From JAHQVI01 sp963727575 (GTDB lineage: Bacteria > Pseudomonadota > Alphaproteobacteria > Rhizobiales > Rhodomicrobiaceae), in contig CAVSIA010000002.1 in assembly GCA_963727575.1 (NCBI GenBank), positions 32,459 through 96,458 of the forward strand: a stretch of DNA of 64,000 nt. The letters are read 5' to 3'. The notes beneath the pieces were generated by a model, which saw nothing but the letters and a program-made list of their open reading frames with translations, did no database searches and had not been told where the DNA came from. Of the stretch, positions 47,243 through 58,213 are shown one piece after another. How positions within the stretch are numbered: position 1 is the first letter of the stretch; each line of letters starts with the position of its first letter. The position numbers and the translations under genes are program-made.

Positions 47243-48082
47243 TCAGAGCGCCACCCGTTTCCGTGTTTCGAAAAGACCGTCCTCCGTGGGCAGAGGAGGC
47301 GACGTAAGCTCGACGCCGATCGTCGACCCGGCCGCGTTTTCGTAGGCGGCCAGCATCGCGTCGCGGGCATTCTGGAAGGCGTCGCCGCGTTGCACGCTGC
47401 CTGCATCGCCGGCGATTGCGATTTCGTCGACGATGCGGCCCGGATCGGAGGTCATGATCAAAGCGCGGTCGGCCATGATCGCCGCCTCGCCGATGTCGTG
47501 CGTCACCATCAGCAGCGTGATGCCCAGCTCGCGGGTGATGCGGCGGACGTCGCGCTGGAGGCTGGCGCGGGTGAAGGCGTCGAGTGCGGAGAACGGCTCG
47601 TCGAGCAAAAGCGCTTCCGGGCGCGGCGCCAGCGACCGGGCGAGCGCGACGCGCTGCCGCTGGCCGCCGGACAGGTCCTGCACGTTGCGGTCGGCATAGT
47701 CGGCAAGCTCGACCAGTTCGAGAAGCTCGGGCACGCGCGTTCTCGCCTCCGCGCGGCGTCCGGTGAAGCGCAGTCCGAGCGCGACGTTCTGCGCGACGGT
47801 CATCCAGGGGAACAGCGAGGGCGCCTGAAACATCATTATCCAGGCGGGCGAGGGCGCGGAGACCACGCGGCCGTCGATATAGACTTTGCCGCCGGTTGGC
47901 TTCATCAGACCGGCAATGATGTGCAGCAGCGTCGACTTTCCGCAGCCGGAGCGCCCGATCAGCGCCACCGCCTCGCCCGGCTCGATGGTCAGCACGATCC
48001 GCTCGAACACGTCGGATTTGGCGTGGCGGTAGCGGTGGGTGATCCGGTCCACCGAAATATGCGCCCCATGCGTCGCGGCCAT
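47243..48082 (-). CDS. ABC transporter ATPase, SsuB/NrtD type
   Basis: 279 residues. Walker A ALIGRSGCGKSTLLHIIAGL, signature VQDLSGGQRQRVALARSLAP, Walker B ALLLDEPFSALDAFTRASLQ, and the switch His in LLMVTHDIGEAAIMADRALI. Typical of the nitrate/sulfonate/taurine importers. The ATG at 48082 has a strong AGGAGG 6 bases upstream; the frame extends further up without support. First gene of the eight-gene operon, 46 bp downstream of the 18-bp palindrome. Confidence 0.92.
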   Translation of the reverse strand: MAATHGAHISVDRITHRYRHAKSDVFERIVLTIEPGEAVALIGRSGCGKSTLLHIIAGLMKPTGGKVYIDGRVVSAPSPAWIMMFQAPSLFPWMTVAQNVALGLRFTGRRAEARTRVPELLELVELADYADRNVQDLSGGQRQRVALARSLAPRPEALLLDEPFSALDAFTRASLQRDVRRITRELGITLLMVTHDIGEAAIMADRALIMTSDPGRIVDEIAIAGDAGSVQRGDAFQNARDAMLAAYENAAGSTIGVELTSPPLPTEDGLFETRKRVAL

Positions 48083-48127
48083 ACGCGCCTCCTGCTTCGT
48101 CATCGCCGCCGGGCTGCTGCGATGATC

Positions 48128-48145
48128 AGACAGACCGGTCTGTCT
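48128..48145. promoter_or_regulatory. Perfect 18-bp palindrome, probable TetR operator
   Basis: AGACAGACCGGTCTGTCT reads the same on both strands. It lies 46 bp upstream of the ABC ATPase start and in the divergent gap to the TetR gene. Length and symmetry fit a TetR-family operator. The rest of the 305-bp gap (48146-48387) shows no gene. Confidence 0.7.
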
Positions 48146-48387
48146 ACTTAAAGCAGGAATTGTGCCAAATGCCACGGATGCGGTAAGCCATTGATAAACC
48201 GCGAGAACGGCGAGCGTGGCGATGAGTGCCTCTGACCCGCGCTGCTCATCAACTGATCGTGAGGGCTGGAAAAGCGGCAGTTGCAGGCCGCGGGAATCCG
48301 CGCCGGTCCGCATTTAATCTTGCCACAGCCGCCGCGGCATGGCGTATGATCCAGTGTTGCAAACCGTGCAAAGGCAGAACATTGGCG

Positions 48388-48996
48388 ATGAGCACAGCAA
48401 CGATCGACGACCGCTCCGGATCGGGAGACGCGGTCGCCTCGCCTGAAAGCGCACGCGACCGGCTCATCAAGGCCGCTTCCGACCTATTCTGCCGCTATGG
48501 CATCAACGCCACCGGGATCGATGCCGTCATCGAGGCGGCGGGCACGGCGAAGGCCACGCTGTATAAATCGTTCGGCTCGAAGGAAGGTCTGATCGAGGCG
48601 GTTCTGGAAGCCGAGGGTGCGTCCTGGCGCGACTGGTTCATCGGCGAGATCGACCGCTATCCGGGTGACGCCAGCGCCAAGCTGACGGGCGTCTTCGATA
48701 TTCTCGAGACGTGGTTCGCCGAGGAGCGCTTTTTCGGCTGTCCCTTCATCAACGCGGTCGGCGAGTTCGACAAGAAGGACACGCGCTACAAGGAGATCGC
48801 GCTGTCGCACAAGAAGATCGTCATGCAACGCATCTCGGATCTGGCGGGCGAGACCGGCCATCGGCAGAGCGAGGACGTGGCCCATCAGATCGGCCTGCTG
48901 ATCGATGGCGCCATCGTGGTCGCCCTGATCACCGGCGATCCTAAGATTGCCCAGACCGCCCGTTCCGCAGCGGCCAAAATCGTCGCAGGCGCGTAG
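48388..48996 (+). CDS. TetR/AcrR-family transcriptional regulator
   Basis: 202 residues. The N-terminal helix-turn-helix is DLFCRYGINATGIDAVIEAA followed by GTAKATLYKSFGSKEGLIEA. The ligand domain contains WFAEERFFGCPFINAVGEFD and ends with RSAAAKIVAGA. It is divergent from the ABC/organosulfur-type operon and is its likely repressor, acting at the 18-bp palindrome (inference). The ATG at 48388 is chosen; the frame runs further upstream but would cross the gap. The stop is 17 bp from the convergent kinase gene. Confidence 0.92.
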   Translation: MSTATIDDRSGSGDAVASPESARDRLIKAASDLFCRYGINATGIDAVIEAAGTAKATLYKSFGSKEGLIEAVLEAEGASWRDWFIGEIDRYPGDASAKLTGVFDILETWFAEERFFGCPFINAVGEFDKKDTRYKEIALSHKKIVMQRISDLAGETGHRQSEDVAHQIGLLIDGAIVVALITGDPKIAQTARSAAAKIVAGA

Positions 48997-49013
48997 TCTC
49001 GGCGGCCTGCCCC

Positions 49014-51338
<2,325 letters not shown>

Positions 51339-51520
51339 CGGGGAGGTTCACCTGTTCTTTGGCGGATCAGCATCGCCGGAATCCTTTAAAATAGGGTTCT
51401 GGCGTCTGGGGCGATGTTGTCGGGCAAGCATTCGGTAACCTTCGGCGGCGGGACACCGCCTGCCGGGTCGTCGCTGTCTTGTCCATTGCCAAGAGACCGA
51501 GCGCCGCTTATGACCGCCCG

Positions 51521-52600
51521 ATGGCAACGGACCGCACCGATCTCGCTTTCACTCAACGCAAACGGCAATCGCTTCTGGCCGGGCAGCGGGTGCGGTTCGC
51601 GTCGGTGACGGCGGCGCTGGCCGTGTTGGTTGCGGTGCTGTTCGTCGCATCGCTCTGCATCGGGCCGGCATCGCTGAGCCCGAAAGCCGTGCTGTCCGGT
51701 CTGGCCGGTTTCGGCGATCCGGTCGATGTGCTGATCGTTCAGGAGCTGCGCCTGCCGCGTGCCCTGCTGGCGCTCATGATCGGGGCGACGCTCGCGGTGA
51801 GCGGTGCGGCGTTGCAGGGCCTCGTGCGCAATCCGCTCGCTGCGCCCTCCGTATTCGGCGCGCCGAGCGCGGCGGCGTTCGGCGCCGTGCTGGCCATCGG
51901 CACCGGTCTTGCCGACGCGCTGTCCTATTCCCTTCCGATCGCGGCGATGCTGGCGGCCCTGGTCTCGGTCGGTGCGCTGCTTGTCCTGGCGGGCCCCTCG
52001 GCGAGCATGCTCACGCTTCTGCTTGCCGGCATGGCGCTCTCCAGCCTCGCCGGCGCCGCGGTGTCGCTGGCGCTGAATCTGGCGCCGAACCCATACGCGG
52101 CGCTGGAGATCGCATTCTGGCTGCTCGGCTCGCTTGAAGATCGCAGCTTCCAGCATGTCGCCATGGCGGCGCCGTTCATCGTACTCGCCTGGGTGGTCTT
52201 GCTGGGGCTGCGCGGCCGGCTGCGCGTGCTTACGCTCGGGGAGGACGTCGCGCGGACCAGCGGCGTCGACACCGGACGGCTGAAGCTGCTGACCGTATTC
52301 GGCGTGGCTATGGGTGTCGGCGCTTGCGTCGCGGTTTCGGGCGTCATCGGATTTGTCGGGCTCGTGACGCCGCATCTGATCCGTCCGCTGGTGGGCCACG
52401 ACCCGTCTCGTGTTCATATTCCGGCGATGCTTGCCGGCGGCGCTCTGCTGCTGGCGGCCGACTGCGCCTGCCGTCTCATACCGTCGTCGGGCGAGATCCG
52501 CATCGGCGTCCTCACGGCGCTGATCGGGGTTCCGTTCTTCCTCTGGCTGGTGTTCAGGCAGCGCGGGCGCGATCTGCTGCAAACCGGAGGTCAGGGATGA
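51521..52600 (+). CDS. FecCD-family ABC permease (iron-siderophore/heme/B12 type)
   Basis: 359 residues with about ten membrane segments. VQELRLPRALLALMIGATLA, VSGAALQGLVRNPLAAPSVF and GFVGLVTPHLIRPLVGHDPS are the FecCD/BtuC signatures. The ATG at 51521 is preferred; the frame also opens at TTG 51479. It overlaps the ATPase gene by 4 bp. No periplasmic binding protein or TonB receptor is adjacent, so the substrate is undetermined. Confidence 0.9.
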   Translation: MATDRTDLAFTQRKRQSLLAGQRVRFASVTAALAVLVAVLFVASLCIGPASLSPKAVLSGLAGFGDPVDVLIVQELRLPRALLALMIGATLAVSGAALQGLVRNPLAAPSVFGAPSAAAFGAVLAIGTGLADALSYSLPIAAMLAALVSVGALLVLAGPSASMLTLLLAGMALSSLAGAAVSLALNLAPNPYAALEIAFWLLGSLEDRSFQHVAMAAPFIVLAWVVLLGLRGRLRVLTLGEDVARTSGVDTGRLKLLTVFGVAMGVGACVAVSGVIGFVGLVTPHLIRPLVGHDPSRVHIPAMLAGGALLLAADCACRLIPSSGEIRIGVLTALIGVPFFLWLVFRQRGRDLLQTGGQG

Positions 52601-53376
52601 CACTGATTTTGGAAGGTGTCGGCGTCATGCTTGGCGGGCGGCGTGTCGTCAGCGAGGTCTCGCTGGAGGCGCGGCGCGGCGAGCTTGTCGTCATCGTCGG
52701 GCCGAACGGCGCGGGCAAGACCACGCTGATCAAGGCGATCGCCTGCCTGCTGCCGTCCGCCGGGCGTCTCGACTGGGACGGGCGGCCCCTTGCAGCGCTG
52801 AGTGCCGCGGCGCGGGCGAAAACCATCGCCTATCTGCCGCAGGGTCATGTCGCGCACTGGCCGGTCACGGCGCGCGACGTCGTCACCATGGGCCGCTCGC
52901 CGTTCGCCTCGAGCCTTGCCCGATTGAGCCGAGCCGACGAGGCCGCCGTCGATGCCGCGATCCAGGCGGTCCAGGGAGAGGCGCTCGCGGATCGGCCGAT
53001 CACCGAGCTGTCCGGCGGCGAACGCGCCCGCATGATGTTGGCGCGGGCGCTCGCGGTGGAAGCGCCGCTATTGCTCGCCGACGAGCCGGCGACATCGCTC
53101 GATCCTGCTCATCAGCTTGCGGTCATGGACATTCTGTCGGCGCAGGCGGGAACGGGGCGGCTGATCATCGCGGTCAGCCATGACCTGATGCTTGCCGCGC
53201 GCTATGCGGATCGCGTCGCGGTGATGTCGGGCGGCCGGCTCGCCGCATTCGGTGCGCCGGACGAGACGCTGACGGCGGAATTGCTTCGCAGGATATTCCA
53301 GGTGGAAAGCGTGCCGCTCCGGGCCGGGGACCGGGAGATCGAAATCCCCTGGCAGCCGCTCGGCGGCCGGCAATGA
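52597..53376 (+). CDS. ABC ATPase of FecCD-type importer
   Basis: 259 residues. Walker A VIVGPNGAGKTTLIKAIACL, Q-loop AYLPQGHVAHWPVTARDVVT, signature ITELSGGERARMMLARALAV, Walker B LLLADEPATSLDPAHQLAVM, switch VSHDLMLAARYADRV. FecE/HmuV-like. Its ATG overlaps the permease stop, so both form one unit. Confidence 0.92.
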   Translation: MTLILEGVGVMLGGRRVVSEVSLEARRGELVVIVGPNGAGKTTLIKAIACLLPSAGRLDWDGRPLAALSAAARAKTIAYLPQGHVAHWPVTARDVVTMGRSPFASSLARLSRADEAAVDAAIQAVQGEALADRPITELSGGERARMMLARALAVEAPLLLADEPATSLDPAHQLAVMDILSAQAGTGRLIIAVSHDLMLAARYADRVAVMSGGRLAAFGAPDETLTAELLRRIFQVESVPLRAGDREIEIPWQPLGGRQ

Positions 53377-53386
53377 CGCGCACGCG

Positions 53387-53731
53387 TTAGCGGGCGGTGT
53401 CTCGCTTGAACAACCCTTCGACGAAGGCGCGGAAGGCGGTTTTCGATGCCATTTTGGGCACCACGACGCCCAGCGTGGCGCCCGCCAGGTAGCCGGATTG
53501 CAGAACGGCGATCAGACCGAAGGTCATCAGCGAGCTTTGCCAGAACGGCCATCCGAAAAAGCCGCTCAGCACCATGCCGGCAATCAGGCAAATAAAAGAA
53601 AGCAGAATCGCGCTGCCTGCGCGGTATAAAAGGCCGGCTAAAGCCCCCGCTGCGAATGCAAAAATGAGCGCGAGTAAAATGAAGTGCCAGCCGTGCACTG
53701 CGGACATAGCATCTTCGATAATGAGCGGCAT
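53387..53731 (-). CDS. Small membrane protein of unknown function
   Basis: 114 residues with three membrane segments (about 18-37, 42-62, 68-90) and a basic C-terminus (AFRAFVEGLFKRDTAR). AGGAA lies 8 bases before the ATG at 53731. No family is recognised. It converges with the ABC ATPase gene. Confidence 0.6.
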   Translation of the reverse strand: MPLIIEDAMSAVHGWHFILLALIFAFAAGALAGLLYRAGSAILLSFICLIAGMVLSGFFGWPFWQSSLMTFGLIAVLQSGYLAGATLGVVVPKMASKTAFRAFVEGLFKRDTAR

Positions 53732-54121
53732 AGGTACGTTCCTGATAGACCTCTACTCATGAACAACGCCCCCATCCCGTCTTTTATTCTGCGCAAGTGA
53801 TAGTCACGTAGGGCGCAAGCAAACGCGCCCGCTGCGTTCCTATTCACATACGGCCTGGCTGCTAAACGCTTACTTTCGGCAACTGTTCAAATTGTATACC
53901 AGATTACCGCAATGCGCCAACGGGTTGTATATGTAACCTCATGTGACATGCAAATTGTGGTGATTCCTGGAATCTGGAAATTTGCCCCACAGTCTTGACG
54001 AAACGGGGGTATCATTGACGGCCGATGGCTCTTAGAATGTTCCGTGTTCAAGTCCACCGATTCGCGCGGACTTTACCTTCCCACACGAGCATTCAATCAT
54101 ACAAAAATCCGGGAGAGCCAA
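53732..54121. other. 390-bp gap upstream of mscS
   Basis: No supported gene. A GC-rich hairpin (GGGCGC at 53811-53816 with GCGCCC at 53825-53830, eight-base loop) has no T run. The remainder is AT-richer than its surroundings and presumably holds the promoters for the two divergent genes. Confidence 0.5.
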
Positions 54122-54988
54122 ATGAACACCGCTTCGGCGCAGGCGCAGCTTGAGCTTTTTGTGACGCATCTTGTGAGCTGGGCTGGCGATGCTCTTCCGC
54201 AACTTATCGGTGCGGTCCTTCTTCTCGCGGCGGGCCTCTGGTTCGCCGGCTTTGCTCAGCGGGCCGCGCGGCGTCTTATGGAAAGCAGCGGCCGGGTCGA
54301 TCCGACGCTGACGATCGCGCTCGAAAGCGTCGTCCGCTACGTCGTCATCGTTCTGGTCATCGTCGCCGTTCTCAGCCAGCTCGGCATTCAGACCACCAGC
54401 ATCCTGGCCGCCCTCGGCGCGGCCGGCCTCGCCGTCGGTCTCGCTTTGCAGGGAACGCTGTCCAATGTCGCGGCGGGGTTCATGCTGCTTTGGCTGCGGC
54501 CGTTCAAGGTGGGCGACTACATCGATGCGGACGGGATCGCCGGCACGGTGAAGCGCATCGGCCTGTTCAGCTCGGAGCTGCATAGCTGGGACGGGATCTT
54601 TCAGTTCGTGCCCAATGCCGAGCTTTGGAACAAGCGCGTCACCAATTACAGCCGTCTGCCGACCAGGCTCCTTGAGCTTAAATACGGCATTGCCTATGAC
54701 GACGATGTTCCGCAGGCGAAGAAGGTTCTCGAAGGCCTCGTCGGCGAGGAGGGCCGGGTTCTTGCCGAGCCGGCGGCGCAGGTCCTCACCTATGAACTCG
54801 GCGACAGCGCCGTTGTGCTGGCGATGCGGGTGTGGGTCAAGACGAGCGATTACTGGGCGACCCGGTGGGCCTTGACCGAGGCGGGAAAGCTCCGCCTCGA
54901 AGCGGCCGGAATGACGATCCCGTTTCCGCAAAGAGACGTGCACCTATTCGGAGACGCCTCCGCCCAGCAGGGCCAATCGCCGTCGTAG
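54122..54988 (+). CDS. mscS: Small-conductance mechanosensitive channel
   Basis: 288 residues. Three membrane helices; the pore helix TM3 is TSILAALGAAGLAVGLALQG followed by TLSNVAAGFMLLWLRPFKVG, the Gly/Ala-packed MscS signature. A soluble beta domain follows (GTVKRIGLFSSELHSWDGIF, VPNAELWNKRVTNYSRLPTR) and a C-terminal alpha/beta domain ending IPFPQRDVHLFGD. Releases solutes on osmotic downshock. The ATG at 54122 follows GGGAGAGCC. Confidence 0.94.
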   Translation: MNTASAQAQLELFVTHLVSWAGDALPQLIGAVLLLAAGLWFAGFAQRAARRLMESSGRVDPTLTIALESVVRYVVIVLVIVAVLSQLGIQTTSILAALGAAGLAVGLALQGTLSNVAAGFMLLWLRPFKVGDYIDADGIAGTVKRIGLFSSELHSWDGIFQFVPNAELWNKRVTNYSRLPTRLLELKYGIAYDDDVPQAKKVLEGLVGEEGRVLAEPAAQVLTYELGDSAVVLAMRVWVKTSDYWATRWALTEAGKLRLEAAGMTIPFPQRDVHLFGDASAQQGQSPS

Positions 54989-55329
54989 CATCGCTCGAGC
55001 CGCGCCGCTCGCTGCTGAAGCAGCCTGACAATGCTGCAAGCCCCCCGGTCAACGGGCGGTCAATCGATATGTTGTGACATATTGGCTTCTCATACTATCG
55101 ACGGGATTTTGGTACCGGCGATACGCAATATAATGAATTCGTCAGACCGGCTTATTTAGAGGCTCGCCGGACGTGGCCCGATTTCGGGCATCCGTCTTCG
55201 TTCGGTAAACGTGTGGATGTAGCGCAAAGCTGGGGATTTTCAGCTTGAGGCGTCCTATCGCTGCCACAATGCGTATCTTCGTTCATATTTGAAGCAATGA
55301 ATTTCTTTATCTATTGAAGGAGATTGGCA
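54989..55329. other. 341-bp gap between mscS and the cyclase gene
   Basis: AT-richer than the coding DNA around it, no supported open frame. A short inverted repeat AAGCTG/CAGCTT lies near 55230. Presumably holds the cyclase promoter. Confidence 0.45.
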
Positions 55330-56355
55330 GTGCGCCGCAAACTCACGACGATTGTCGCGGCGGATCTTGTCGGTTACAGCCGTCTTATCAGCGAAGATGA
55401 AGGGGCCGTTTTATCTGCCCTCGAATTGCTTCGCAAAGACTATATCGCTCCCAAAGCGTTGGCCAATTCCGGCCGGATCTTCAGATTTCTCGGCGATGGC
55501 ACCTTGCTCGAATTCGACAGTGCGCTGGGCGCCGTCGAGTTCGCGATCGACGTGCAGCGCAGCCTTGCCGAATACAACGCGGAGAACCCCGGTCAAATTC
55601 CCATCGTGCTGCGCATCGGTATCAATCTCGGTGACGTGGTCTTCGAGAATTCCGACATTCATGGCGACGGCGTCAACATCGCCGTGCGCATCGAAGCACT
55701 CGCCGAGCCGGGGGGCATCTGTCTGACCGACAGCGTCTACGCGCAGATCAAGCATCGCATCGGCAAGAACTTCATTTCCGTCGGCCAGCGCAGTCTCAAA
55801 AATATCATCGATCCCGTCTATATCTGGCGTTGGCGGCCGGCGCTCGATACGCCGCTGCCGGAGGCCATCGCTCGCCTCAGCGGCGAAGCGGCCCTTCCGA
55901 GCGGGCAGCACATCCTCGACCCGAAGCTTGTCGACCTGTTGCTGCGCCTGCATACACGCTCGGCGCTGCTGGCGGTTTCCAACTCGTTGGATGCCATCGT
56001 CGACGACCGCGGCGACCGCGTCCGCTTCGATCAGCTTTACTACCAAATCAGCGAGCACATCCATCATGCCCGCGAACTGCTGAGCAGCGTGCGCATCGAG
56101 CGCGTCGACAATTACCGCGAGCTTTCGACGAGCGGCGCCAAGCATCAGACGCTCGGCGAGTTCATGTCGAGCATGTTCAACGACGCCAAGCTCGGCTTCG
56201 CTTTCAAGATTATTCCCGAGGCCCAGGTCGTGCTCGCGAGCGACGAGCCGGCCATGGTCAAACGCAAGCGCTTCATGGATCTGGTCCGGCGCTTTCAGGA
56301 TGAGGAATACCTCGCCAGCTGCCGTAACCAGATCAAATTCGCCTATATGGAATGA
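55330..56355 (+). CDS. Class-III nucleotidyl cyclase with unassigned C-terminal domain
   Basis: 341 residues. The N-terminal 165 form a cyclase domain: LTTIVAADLVGYSRLISEDE (first metal Asp), IFRFLGDGTLLEFDSALGAV (second Asp) and RIGINLGDVVFENSDIHGDG, then NIAVRIEALAEPGGICLTDS. It probably makes cAMP from ATP. The remaining 175 residues (LLLRLHTRSALLAVSNSLDA to the end) are helical, not TPR, and unrecognised. The GTG at 55330 is spaced correctly from GAAGGAGA; a TTG at 55324 is less likely. Confidence 0.85.
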   Translation: MRRKLTTIVAADLVGYSRLISEDEGAVLSALELLRKDYIAPKALANSGRIFRFLGDGTLLEFDSALGAVEFAIDVQRSLAEYNAENPGQIPIVLRIGINLGDVVFENSDIHGDGVNIAVRIEALAEPGGICLTDSVYAQIKHRIGKNFISVGQRSLKNIIDPVYIWRWRPALDTPLPEAIARLSGEAALPSGQHILDPKLVDLLLRLHTRSALLAVSNSLDAIVDDRGDRVRFDQLYYQISEHIHHARELLSSVRIERVDNYRELSTSGAKHQTLGEFMSSMFNDAKLGFAFKIIPEAQVVLASDEPAMVKRKRFMDLVRRFQDEEYLASCRNQIKFAYME

Positions 56356-56460
56356 CGGCGTTTCGAGCACCGATCCCGGCTCGTTCACCCGCCGATAGAT
56401 GTTGCCCGGCAGACGAATTGCGCCATAGTGTCGGCGAATGCTGAGGGCGAGGTGCGGAGA

Positions 56461-57321
56461 ATGACGATGCGGGGTGTCGAGCGGATTGCGGGTTCGCTCC
56501 GGCGCGAAGCGGGTGCGCCGGGTGTGGCGGTGTGCGCTCTGGCGATCGCGGCGCTGATCGGCGGGCTTGCGCCGGCCCGCGCGGACGGCACGGCGCCCGA
56601 CCGCTATCTCAAAGCGCTGTCCCAACAGTCCGCGAAAGCCGACGTCTCGCCCTTGCCGAACTATTCCGGCGACTATGTCTCGCTCGGCGCGGAAGGCCAG
56701 TGGCACCGGCCGGGCGATGGGGCGATCGCATCCGTTTACGGGTACATTCCGGTTGCAGACGAAGACCCGGCTCCCGACTGTTCGCCCGACGCGATCGTGC
56801 ATTATGCCAGGAAAGCCCCCGACGTTTTCGAGATCGGTAAGCGCGGCCTGCTTTACGGCGTCGAAACCCACACGCCGGCCACGCGCGTGACGACGCGCTA
56901 TTGGGATATGCCCGGCTTCAATTCCTGCGCGCTGGTGGTTTACGCGATCCTCAAGAGAGCTGGCTGCTCCTGGGCGAAATACACCGCCAACGCCAAGGGC
57001 ATCTACGACATGGCCGCGCAAAGCGGCTGGCGCCCGTCGACGTCGCAGAGGGGCGGCTGCATGGTCGCGTGGAATTCCCGCTGGGACGGCAGCCGGGCAC
57101 GGATCGGCCGCGGCGGGAAACAAGGTAATGGCGGGGGCACGTTGTTTCGCCATGTCGGCATCGCGACCGGATCCTGGCTTTCCGTCGATAACAGCTCCTG
57201 GCTTGGCCGGCCGACAACATTTTTTACATATCGGCCAGTGATTTATGAATCGCCGATGTTTCTCTGTCCCCCCGCCGATACGCCCAAGCAGCAGAGCAGC
57301 CCGCCTCAGGCCAAAAAATAG
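56461..57321 (+). CDS. Secreted Cys/His peptidase-like protein (NlpC/P60- or CHAP-like)
   Basis: 286 residues. Signal peptide (about 1-31, LIGGLAPARA). The mature part has MPGFNSCALVVYAILKRAGC with a putative nucleophile Cys at a helix start, GWRPSTSQRGGCMVAWNSRW, and FRHVGIATGSWLSVDNSSWL with a putative His followed by Asp/Asn. This order (Cys helix, strand, His strand) is that of papain-like cell-wall amidases. I cannot name the exact family. GTG at 56428 is a possible earlier start. Confidence 0.6.
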   Translation: MTMRGVERIAGSLRREAGAPGVAVCALAIAALIGGLAPARADGTAPDRYLKALSQQSAKADVSPLPNYSGDYVSLGAEGQWHRPGDGAIASVYGYIPVADEDPAPDCSPDAIVHYARKAPDVFEIGKRGLLYGVETHTPATRVTTRYWDMPGFNSCALVVYAILKRAGCSWAKYTANAKGIYDMAAQSGWRPSTSQRGGCMVAWNSRWDGSRARIGRGGKQGNGGGTLFRHVGIATGSWLSVDNSSWLGRPTTFFTYRPVIYESPMFLCPPADTPKQQSSPPQAKK

Positions 57322-57614
57322 GGCTCACGCTCGGATCTTCGATGGTCGTCAGCCTCCGCCGACGGCGATGCCCCAACCATCTTTTGTGCCATTTTGTATT
57401 CAGAATTATAGCGACGTTCATGTTCGGTTACAAATTCTGGCTTAGGATCATTCTAAGAACCCTTTATGTTTTCGAACCGTTTAATGAGCGGTTCGGCGCA
57501 ATTTGAACCTTATTGAAGGTGATCACGTCCCAGTCCATGGCTGGACAGCGGCCGGCGAGAACCGTATTGACAGGGTCCTGAGTTTGAATTCGGGCGCTGG
57601 TGGGGACGTAAGAT
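57322..57614. other. 293-bp gap before the SxtJ gene
   Basis: No supported gene or clear terminator. Presumably contains the promoter of the SxtJ-carbamoyltransferase unit. Confidence 0.4.
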
Positions 57615-58064
57615 ATGGCAGTAAAATCAGGCTCCTCGCGGGCCAAGGGTAACTTTCACGAATCCTATTCGCCCAGCGTCGAAGTCCAGCCCCCCTCCGC
57701 TCGCTCGACCGGCTTCGTTTTCACCGCGGTCGCCGTTCTGATCGGCATCGGCCTGCGCGACAGCACCATCGGCGTCGTCATCGCCGGGCTCGCGGCGGTG
57801 ACGCTCCTCGCCCTCAGCTTCCTCGCGCCGCAGCTGCTCCAGCCGCTGAACATCATCTGGTTCAAATTCGGCATGTTGCTGCACAAGGTGGTCAACCCGG
57901 TCGTGATGTTCCTGATGTTCGCGCTCGCATTCCTGCCGATGGGCATGCTGATGCGCGTCTTCGCCGATCCCCTGAGGCTCAAGCGCAAGGACGGTCTGAC
58001 GACCTACTGGCTTGAGCCCGATCCTGCCGAATTGAAGCTTCGATCCATGAAAAACCAGTTCTAG
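57615..58064 (+). CDS. SxtJ-family membrane protein
   Basis: 149 residues: a charged N-terminus, then two membrane hairpins (about 32-65, about 85-112), VNPVVMFLMFALAFLPMGML and RLKRKDGLTTYWLEPDPAEL at the end. SxtJ proteins are small membrane partners of NodU/CmcH-type carbamoyltransferases, as here, where that gene follows 149 bp downstream. The small DUF5989 protein often found between them is not seen. Function unknown. Confidence 0.85.
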   Translation: MAVKSGSSRAKGNFHESYSPSVEVQPPSARSTGFVFTAVAVLIGIGLRDSTIGVVIAGLAAVTLLALSFLAPQLLQPLNIIWFKFGMLLHKVVNPVVMFLMFALAFLPMGMLMRVFADPLRLKRKDGLTTYWLEPDPAELKLRSMKNQF

Positions 58065-58213
58065 TCGACCCTCTAACCGGAAACGCCAGCAAGCCAAGTT
58101 CAGAAGTCATCAGCGCGGATCTGACGGTCAGCCGGACGCCGGGTGTCCGCCGCAGGTCCCTGGGGCTCTCGTTTTCAAGCCTCCCTACGGAGACCAGCGC
58201 CGCGGAGCGGATA

